Assembly: GCA_014379065.1 (NCBI GenBank)
Contig: JACMMM010000729.1
Span: 1 to 5,979 of the forward strand
From: Saprospiraceae bacterium
GTDB lineage: Bacteria; Bacteroidota; Bacteroidia; Chitinophagales; Saprospiraceae
Reading direction: 5' to 3'
DNA length: 5,979 bases
The translations under genes and the position numbers were made by a program. The notes beneath the pieces were generated by a model. The model made no database searches and had not been told where the DNA came from. It saw nothing but the letters and a program-made list of their open reading frames with translations. Shown piece after piece: positions 1 to 4,184 of this stretch; position 1 is the first letter of the stretch, and the number at the start of each line of letters is the position of its first letter.

Positions 1-50
1 CCCAACAAGGTAAAAAAGGCTTGAACGCAGTCAATGTACAACTCGCTTAA
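1..50 (+). CDS. Cold-shock protein, 3' end only (first of two tandem copies)
   Basis: The frame starting at base 3 encodes QQGKKGLNAVNVQLA followed by TAA at 48-50. These are exactly the last 15 residues of the complete cold-shock protein encoded at 258-449. Over bases 1-50 the two copies differ at three sites, all synonymous third-codon positions (GCA/GCT, GTA/GTC, GCT/GCA). This is therefore the tail of a paralogous CspA-family nucleic-acid chaperone, cut by the window edge and not a broken gene. The RNA-binding motifs lie outside the window, so identity rests on the C-terminal match and the shared downstream terminator. Confidence 0.9.
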   Translation, partial: QQGKKGLNAVNVQLA

Positions 51-77
51 GCGATTCGGCATTCGACGATACGATTC

Positions 78-110
78 AAAAACTCCGGCGGGCAACCGCC
101 GGAGTTTTTT
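78..110 (+). terminator. Rho-independent terminator of the first csp copy
   Basis: CTCCGGCGG (83-91) pairs perfectly with CCGCCGGAG (96-104) around a GCAA tetraloop of the GNRA class. Five A's at 78-82 pair with the T-run from 105, extending the stem to 14 bp, and the T-run continues to 110. It lies 27 bases after the stop codon of the first csp copy. The same structure, with one compensated base pair, follows the second copy. Confidence 0.93.
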
Positions 111-181
111 ATTTTCCCCTCAAATGGTGAAGGAGGGGAACGTGTTAACAACACATTGAGCAGGAAATTAAATCGAACCCA

Positions 182-210
182 TTGATTTTCAATTTATTTA
201 TGTACCTTTG
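182..210 (+). promoter_or_regulatory. Bacteroidota-type promoter of the second csp gene
   Basis: TACCTTTG at 203-210 fits the Bacteroidota -7 consensus TAnnTTTG. TTG at 182-184 can serve as the -33 element, giving an 18-bp spacer. The implied transcript start is near 214-218, leaving a leader of about 40-45 nt before ATG 258. The leader is T-rich and has no purine-rich Shine-Dalgarno, which is normal in this phylum. The second copy thus has its own promoter and does not depend on read-through past the terminator at 78-110. Confidence 0.75.
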
Positions 211-214
211 CCCC

Positions 215-226
215 GTTCTTCGGAAC
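215..226 (+). promoter_or_regulatory. cUUCGg tetraloop hairpin at the csp mRNA 5' end
   Basis: GTTC (215-218), TTCG (219-222) and GAAC (223-226) form a 4-bp stem closed by the very stable C(UUCG)G tetraloop. It starts 5 bases after the predicted -7 box, so it would sit at the extreme 5' end of the transcript. A role in mRNA protection or cold-responsive folding is inferred; only the sequence and its position are observed. Confidence 0.5.
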
Positions 227-257
227 AATTACTTTTCATTTTTTCAATTTTTTTAGT

Positions 258-449
258 ATGCAATCTGGAACTATCAAGTTCTTCAACGAAACCAAAGGTT
301 TCGGTTTCGTAGTCGACACAAACTCAGGCGAAGAAATCTTCGTCCACGTCAGCGGTTTGGTTGACAAAGTCCGCGAAGGTGATTCCGTCACTTTTGAAAC
401 CCAACAAGGTAAAAAAGGCTTGAACGCTGTCAATGTCCAACTCGCATAA
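258..449 (+). CDS. Cold-shock protein, CspA family (63 aa)
   Basis: This is a complete single-domain cold-shock protein, an OB-fold binder of single-stranded RNA and DNA that acts in the cytoplasm by loosening mRNA secondary structure. RNP1 is visible as KGFGFV (residues 13-18) and RNP2 as IFVHVS (27-32). The N-terminal GTIKFFN, with its aromatic Phe residues, is also typical. At 63 residues it is near normal length for the family (about 65-70). ATG 258 is supported by the family N-terminus and the promoter at 182-210; there is no Shine-Dalgarno, only a T-rich leader. It is preceded by the tail of a near-identical paralogue and followed by a matching terminator, so the locus is a tandem duplication with a period of about 400 bp. 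Whether expression is cold-induced or constitutive cannot be read from the sequence. Confidence 0.97.
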   Translation: MQSGTIKFFNETKGFGFVVDTNSGEEIFVHVSGLVDKVREGDSVTFETQQGKKGLNAVNVQLA

Positions 450-477
450 GCGATTTAAGCATTTTGACGATAAGATT

Positions 478-514
478 CAAAGACTCCGACGGGCAACCGT
501 CGGAGTTTTTTTTT
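478..514 (+). terminator. Rho-independent terminator of the second csp gene
   Basis: CTCCGACGG (484-492) pairs with CCGTCGGAG (497-505) around the same GCAA tetraloop as the terminator at 78-110. A run of nine T's follows (506-514). The G88-C99 pair of the first terminator is A489-T500 here, so pairing is kept. It begins about 30 bases after the csp stop codon. Confidence 0.93.
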
Positions 515-519
515 ATTCG

Positions 520-527
520 TATGTTTG
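520..527 (+). promoter_or_regulatory. Candidate -7 box for the beta-helix/cytochrome pair
   Basis: TATGTTTG exactly fits TAnnTTTG and lies between the csp terminator and ATG 546, implying a leader of only about 12 nt. No convincing -33 TTG lies at the expected distance, because that stretch is occupied by the terminator stem. The call rests on the -7 match and position alone. Confidence 0.45.
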
Positions 528-545
528 GCCAAAAGAAAATCTACG

Positions 546-1727
546 ATGCAACGACCTTTCCTTACGCTTTTCTTTATTGCCTTAGCAAACGCCCTCTCAG
601 CCCAGCCCGAGATCGAAAAACGCCTCCAAACCCTTCTCATCCTCGCCGAAGACGGCTCCACCGTCGAATTCCCGGAAGGCACTATCACACTTTCCAACAC
701 CCTCTGGCTCGACGCGAAAAAGAACATCACCCTGCGTGGTGCAGGACAGGGCAAGACCGTGCTTTCCTTTAAAAATCAAAAACAAGGCGCTGAAGGCATC
801 AAGGTCACCAACGCAGAAAACATTGTCCTAGAGCAGTTTACCATAGAAGACTCCAAAGGCGACCTCATCAAAACCCAGCAGGTGCGGGGATTGACGTTAC
901 AAGACATCACCGCCCAATGGACGGGAAAGCCAAAAGCCTCCAACGGTTCTTATGCGCTGTACCCGGTGCAGTGCCAAAACGTCCGCATAGAACGCTGCAC
1001 GGCCATTGGCGCTTCCGACGCGGGCATCTATGTCGGCCAGTCCGACTCGGTGTGGGTGACGGATTGCGTAGCTAAATGGAACGTGGCGGGTATTGAAATC
1101 GAAAACACGACCAATGCCTGGGTTTGGAAAAACAAAGCCTACGACAACACAGGCGGCATCCTCGTGTTCGACTTGCCCGATCTGCCAAAAAAGCGCGGCG
1201 GCCACGTCAAAGTCCACGACAACCTTGTAACGCGCAACAATTTCCGAAACTTTGCGCCCAAAGGAAACATTGTGGGCAAAGTGCCGCCCGGTACCGGGGT
1301 CATGATCCTCGCTACTCAGGATGTGGAGGTGTTCAACAACAAAATATGGGACAACAAAACGGCCTCCACGGTCATCGTGAGTTATTTTATTGCCGAAACG
1401 CCCATCAAAGACAAAGACTACAACCCATACCCTTCGCGCATTTTCATACATGACAACCTCTATTCCATGGGCAAGCGCATGCCGACCTGGAAAAGTAAAC
1501 TCGGCTTTATTTTTTGGTGGAAATTTGGCAAGAAAGTGCCGCATATTCTCTATGATGGCATTCAAAACCCTGATTGGCTTGATGCAAATGGCAGGCTAAA
1601 GCCCGGTTATGAAATTTGCATTCGAAACAATGAAAACGGCTCTTTTGCCAACATTCGAGCCGACAAACTCGGGCTTTTCAAAGGCAAAATCAGCAAAAAT
1701 ATGAAGCCGTATGACTGCGAATTTTAA
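546..1727 (+). CDS. Exported parallel beta-helix repeat protein (393 aa), partner of the diheme cytochrome
   Basis: ATG 546 gives a clean signal peptide: MQRP, a hydrophobic stretch at residues 5-17, and probable cleavage after A19. A TTG start at 525 is unlikely because it lies inside the candidate -7 box. Residues about 45-305 show successive right-handed beta-helix rungs with Asn-rich turns: NIVLEQFTIEDS (92-103), NVRIERCTAIGA (145-156), SVWVTDCVAKWN (168-179), NAWVWKNKAYDN (190-201), DVEVFNNKIWDN (259-270) and RIFIHDNLYSMG (298-309). This fold is shared by pectate-lyase-like and NosD-like proteins, but I see no catalytic pattern that would assign a carbohydrate substrate. It matches my recollection of TIGR03805, whose members usually sit beside the cytochrome family encoded next here. 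Its last 17 nt overlap that gene. The predicted location is periplasm or cell surface; there is no lipobox cysteine and no T9SS tail. Function is unknown. Confidence 0.88.
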   Translation: MQRPFLTLFFIALANALSAQPEIEKRLQTLLILAEDGSTVEFPEGTITLSNTLWLDAKKNITLRGAGQGKTVLSFKNQKQGAEGIKVTNAENIVLEQFTIEDSKGDLIKTQQVRGLTLQDITAQWTGKPKASNGSYALYPVQCQNVRIERCTAIGASDAGIYVGQSDSVWVTDCVAKWNVAGIEIENTTNAWVWKNKAYDNTGGILVFDLPDLPKKRGGHVKVHDNLVTRNNFRNFAPKGNIVGKVPPGTGVMILATQDVEVFNNKIWDNKTASTVIVSYFIAETPIKDKDYNPYPSRIFIHDNLYSMGKRMPTWKSKLGFIFWWKFGKKVPHILYDGIQNPDWLDANGRLKPGYEICIRNNENGSFANIRADKLGLFKGKISKNMKPYDCEF

Positions 1728-2850
1728 AATTGGAATATTGCTGGCATTTGCGTTGGCAATGCTAGGGGCGGGTGAAAATTTGACAACTTTTAAAAAGTTG
1801 TCAAATTTCGAGGGGTTCGCATCGAACTTCCCGAAAGTTTCAAACTTTCGGGAAGTTGAGACGAAGACGCGTCTCTCTGACTACTCCTTTTTTTTAGGCA
1901 AAATATCCGATCTCGCGCCTGCGCCCAATGTGTTCCCCTACGAAGTAAACGCCCCACTTTTCAGCGATTATGCAGAAAAGGCGCGCTTTGTTTTTTTACC
2001 CGATGGCCAACAAATGAAGTACGATACAGAGCGGGCGTTTGCCTTCCCCACCGGCGCGGTCATCATCAAAAATTTCTTTTACTGGAACGACGCAAGAGCA
2101 CCCGAAAAGGGTCGTAAAATATTGGAAACCAGGCTTTTGTTGAAAGAAGAAAAAGGTTGGAAAGCCCTCGAATACCTTTGGAACGCCGAACAAACGGATG
2201 CTTTTTTGGAGGTGGCCGGTGCCAGTTTTCCCGTCACTTGGGTAGATGGAAATGGCAAGAAGCAAAGCATCGAATACATCGCGCCCAATCTCAACCAGTG
2301 CAAGGGCTGCCACTCTTATGACGGACAATTTGTGCCCATCGGCATCACGGCCCGCCAACTTAACCGGGAGGAAAATGGTGAGAATCAATTACTTGCTTGG
2401 CAAAAATCTGGAAGATTAGAACTGCCCAAAATCTTTGATTTCGCCACTACTCCACGCTTGGCGGATTACTCGCTTTCCGACGAAGAACTCCTAAAACAAT
2501 ATCCCGATATCCCAATATCTCAATATCACTCGCTTCGAGCCCGCGCTTACCTTGATGCCAACTGCGCCCATTGCCATAATCCCCATGGCCCAGCGAACAC
2601 TAGCGGGATGTTTCTTGAATACGATCAAACCGACCTTGAGCGCTTAGGAGTCGGCAAGCCACCTGTCGCCGCAGGTCGCGGCAGTGGCAACCGCCGTTTT
2701 GGCATCGTTCCCGGCAAACCCAATGAGAGTATCCTCGTATTCCGCATGGAAAGTGACGACCCGGGGATTCGGATGCCTGAATTGGGTAGGCAATTGCCGC
2801 ATCGCGAGGCAATTGAGATCATCAAAGCCTGGATTCGGGAGATGAAGTGA
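1711..2850 (+). CDS. Exported diheme c-type cytochrome, SO_2930/TIGR03806-like (379 aa)
   Basis: An N-terminal signal peptide covers residues 1-21, with a hydrophobic core at about 7-18. Two CxxCH heme-attachment motifs follow: CKGCH (197-201) and CAHCH (285-289). Met355 in RMPELG is a good candidate axial ligand for one heme. Residues from about 55 (LSDYSFF, then VNAPLFSDYAEKARFVFLP at 79-97) match the conserved start of the mature domain as I recall it. The protein should carry electrons in the periplasm or on an envelope membrane; its redox partner is unknown. ATG 1711 overlaps the beta-helix gene by 17 nt in another frame, implying coupled translation. Two oddities stand out: residues 22-49 are encoded by a double palindrome not expected in the family, and residues 263-273 derive from an 8-bp tandem repeat. 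Neither breaks the reading frame. The family assignment is from memory and was not searched. Confidence 0.88.
   Translation: MTANFKIGILLAFALAMLGAGENLTTFKKLSNFEGFASNFPKVSNFREVETKTRLSDYSFFLGKISDLAPAPNVFPYEVNAPLFSDYAEKARFVFLPDGQQMKYDTERAFAFPTGAVIIKNFFYWNDARAPEKGRKILETRLLLKEEKGWKALEYLWNAEQTDAFLEVAGASFPVTWVDGNGKKQSIEYIAPNLNQCKGCHSYDGQFVPIGITARQLNREENGENQLLAWQKSGRLELPKIFDFATTPRLADYSLSDEELLKQYPDIPISQYHSLRARAYLDANCAHCHNPHGPANTSGMFLEYDQTDLERLGVGKPPVAAGRGSGNRRFGIVPGKPNESILVFRMESDDPGIRMPELGRQLPHREAIEIIKAWIREMK
1776..1857. repeat. In-frame compound palindromic element (two 33-nt perfect palindromes)
   Basis: Palindrome A (1776-1808) has the arm AAATTTGACAACTTTT, a central A at 1792, and the exact reverse complement. 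Palindrome B (1825-1857) has the arm AACTTCCCGAAAGTTT, a central C at 1841, and the exact reverse complement. Both have 16-bp arms and one unpaired centre. The 16-nt spacer between them (1809-1824) is itself partly symmetric: GTTCG (1815-1819) and CGAAC (1823-1827) flank CAT. The block encodes residues 22-49 of the cytochrome, right after the signal peptide, and stays open in frame. It resembles in principle the Rickettsia palindromic elements that insert in frame into genes. Membership of a genome-wide family is inferred. Confidence 0.85.
2497..2528 (+). repeat. Imperfect 8-bp tandem repeat (4 units) inside the cytochrome gene
   Basis: Four consecutive octamers are visible: CAATATCC, CGATATCC, CAATATCT and CAATATCA. 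They encode QYPDIPISQYH (residues 263-273), between heme motif 1 (197-201) and heme motif 2 (285-289). Three units equal 24 nt, or eight residues, so gain or loss of three units keeps the frame. A change of one or two units would shift it and remove the second heme. Confidence 0.75.
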
Positions 2851-2853
2851 GAA

Positions 2854-2964
2854 GATTTACGAATTACGATTTTGGATTTACGATTATTTTGATCCGAAAA
2901 AGGCGAAATTAATGCCTTTTTCGGATCAAAATAATAGTAAATCCAAAATCGTAATTCGTAAATC
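2854..2964. repeat. 111-nt near-perfect palindrome with 51-bp arms
   Basis: The left arm (2854-2904) and right arm (2914-2964) are reverse complements at 50 of 51 positions; the only mismatch is G2882 opposite A2936. The 9-nt loop is GAAATTAAT. The element starts 3 bases after the cytochrome stop codon and ends 9 bases before the terminator stem. The arms contain TTACGA at 2857, 2864 and 2878, that is, in 7-bp phase. No open reading frame or transposase is present. Likely readings are a non-autonomous mobile or REP-like element, or a transcribed 3' hairpin. Confidence 0.9.
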
Positions 2965-2966
2965 CC

Positions 2967-3000
2967 AAAAAATAGCCCGACGGAACTTCTCCGCCGGGCT
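2967..3000 (-). terminator. Terminator of the sigma/membrane-protein unit, probably bidirectional
   Basis: The stem pairs 2974-2984 with 2990-3000: AGCCCG with CGGGCT outside and CGGA with TCCG inside, around a 5-nt loop. The sixth-to-seventh step (A2980/C2994) is an A.C mismatch in + strand RNA but a G.U wobble in - strand RNA. The - strand transcript then reads into six U's (A-run at 2967-2972). On the + strand the stem is followed by TTCTTTATT, a weaker tail. It lies 28 bases beyond the - strand stop codon and probably also ends + strand transcription. Confidence 0.85.
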
Positions 3001-3027
3001 TCTTTATTACTGCTAAAATGTTGTCGT

Positions 3028-3549
3028 TCAATTGCCTTCGCCTTTCTTTTTTTGCGCCTCCGTGGTATTGGGTGGCAAAGTGGGCTTGCTGCCGGGGAGT
3101 GGCTGGGCCGTATTGTTGGCCGGTTTGGCTTGGTGCTCCTCCGTGCTGTTTCGAGGGGCTGGGTTACTTTGTGTATCTTTTGCTGAATTGGCGCCCTTCG
3201 ACGGTTTTGGAGCTATAATAGGCTGGTTCTCCGCTGGGGTTCCCGAAGCTGGAGTAGGGGTCGCCACGGGCTGTTCAAGGGGTGTGACAAGCTCCGGAAT
3301 GGCGGGCTTTTCAACGGGACGTATGAACATCCAGTACATGCCAGCGGCCAGTATGACGAGCAATGCAGCGATCAAAACGAGCGATTGCGTTCCCCAGCCT
3401 TTGTTGGGCTTTGAGATGTTCGCTTGAACGTGTTGCCACACGCGGTCAGAAGGGGTGTCCCAACCTGATTCGGCGGGCGAAGCAGGTTGGTTTTCAAAGG
3501 TTTTGCGAAAAAGATCGTCGATGGGGCTTTGCGCCTGTTGCTCAGTCAT
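3028..3549 (-). CDS. Single-pass membrane protein, probable anti-sigma factor (173 aa)
   Basis: The protein has a cytoplasmic N-terminus of about 55 residues, one transmembrane helix at about 56-76 (SLVLIAALLVILAAGMYWMFI), and a 96-residue outer tail. The N-terminal pattern IDDLFRKTFEN (10-20), then a Pro-rich linker and Trp30/Trp38, resembles the short sigma-binding segment common in Bacteroidota anti-sigma proteins. There are no cysteines, so it is not a zinc-binding anti-sigma (ZAS). The tail has about 19 prolines in 96 residues with many Ala, Thr and Asn, and looks disordered. It has no FecR-like or other recognisable sensor domain. The gene follows the ECF sigma gene by 33 bp on the same strand and precedes a terminator, so the two are almost certainly one transcript. 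The role as anti-sigma is inferred from topology and position, not from a recognised domain. Confidence 0.75.
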   Translation of the reverse strand: MTEQQAQSPIDDLFRKTFENQPASPAESGWDTPSDRVWQHVQANISKPNKGWGTQSLVLIAALLVILAAGMYWMFIRPVEKPAIPELVTPLEQPVATPTPASGTPAENQPIIAPKPSKGANSAKDTQSNPAPRNSTEEHQAKPANNTAQPLPGSKPTLPPNTTEAQKKKGEGN

Positions 3550-3582
3550 GGGTCGGATTGTGGGTTTTTTTGAGGGATATGG

Positions 3583-4128
3583 TCAAGAAATAAAAGATTT
3601 GTTGAGTATTTTTTTCAGAAACTCTCTGGCTTTGAACAATTGGCTTTTGCTGGTGCCGATACTAATGCCCAACTGCTCGGCGATTTCTTCGTGGCTGAAT
3701 CCTTCGATAGCGTAAAAGTTGAACACCGTTCGATAGCCTGGTGGAAGTCTTTGTAGGTACGACAAGAGGGTTTGAGCGTCGAGATTGGAAGCAAAATCTT
3801 CTTCTGTGTGAAATTTGCTTTCAAAAACATTGAAATCCGGCACATCTCGCACAAAATCGCGCTGTTTGCGCAAATGGCTGAGGGCTGTGTTCACCATAAT
3901 CCGTCGTATCCAACCCCCTAGCGCTCCGTCGCCCCGAAACTGCCCCATGTCGCGATAAACTCGTACAAAACCATCTTGCAGCATATCCTCGGCCTCTGAT
4001 TTGTCTTTAGCGTAGCGCAGCAACACTCGAAACATCGGCACACTGAACTGGCGATAAAGTGCCGTTTGATGTGCCGAACTGCCTTGCAGTACACCGCTTA
4101 CAAGTTCCTGATCGCTGAATGGTTGCAT
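3583..4128 (-). CDS. ECF-type RNA polymerase sigma factor (181 aa)
   Basis: This is a sigma-70 family extracytoplasmic-function sigma factor, directing RNA polymerase to a small regulon. Sigma region 2 spans about residues 8-90: the core-binding and -10-recognition segment includes AEDMLQDGFVRVY (46-58), then GGWIRRIMVNTALSHLRK (71-88). Region 4 spans about 120-175, with LPPGYRTVFNFYAIEG (128-143) and the helix-turn-helix HEEIAEQLGISIGTSKSQLF (146-165). The start at 4128 (MQPFSDQELV) gives standard family length. The longer in-frame start at 4218 would add 30 uncharacteristic residues overlapping the upstream gene. It is followed after 33 bp by the probable anti-sigma gene. No TAnnTTTG promoter is convincing in the 56-bp gap upstream. 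A self-recognised promoter or co-transcription with the upstream gene are both possible. Confidence 0.95.
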   Translation of the reverse strand: MQPFSDQELVSGVLQGSSAHQTALYRQFSVPMFRVLLRYAKDKSEAEDMLQDGFVRVYRDMGQFRGDGALGGWIRRIMVNTALSHLRKQRDFVRDVPDFNVFESKFHTEEDFASNLDAQTLLSYLQRLPPGYRTVFNFYAIEGFSHEEIAEQLGISIGTSKSQLFKAREFLKKILNKSFIS

Positions 4129-4184
4129 GTTGGTTTGAACAAAGTGTTTGATGGTGATTGAGGGAAATGGGTTGCCTGACGGTA

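Noticed and set aside
525..545. TTG start for the beta-helix gene, adding seven residues (MAKRKST)
   Set aside because: The TTG lies inside the TATGTTTG -7 candidate, and the ATG at 546 gives a cleaner signal peptide start.
897..1565. 222-aa open frame on the - strand
   Set aside because: It is antisense to the beta-helix gene and its protein shows no domain or signal. It is a shadow of the real gene.
2854..2964. The palindrome as an ordinary rho-independent terminator
   Set aside because: The 51-bp AT-rich stem is not followed directly by a T-run, and a normal terminator hairpin stands separately at 2967-3000.
3032..3427. 131-aa open frame on the + strand opposite the anti-sigma gene
   Set aside because: The Gly/Cys/Phe-rich translation is the complement of Pro-rich coding sequence, with no start context.
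4129..4184. A Bacteroidota promoter for the sigma gene
   Set aside because: On the - strand the only candidate is ACACTTTG, which lacks the TA of TAnnTTTG, and there is no spaced TTG.
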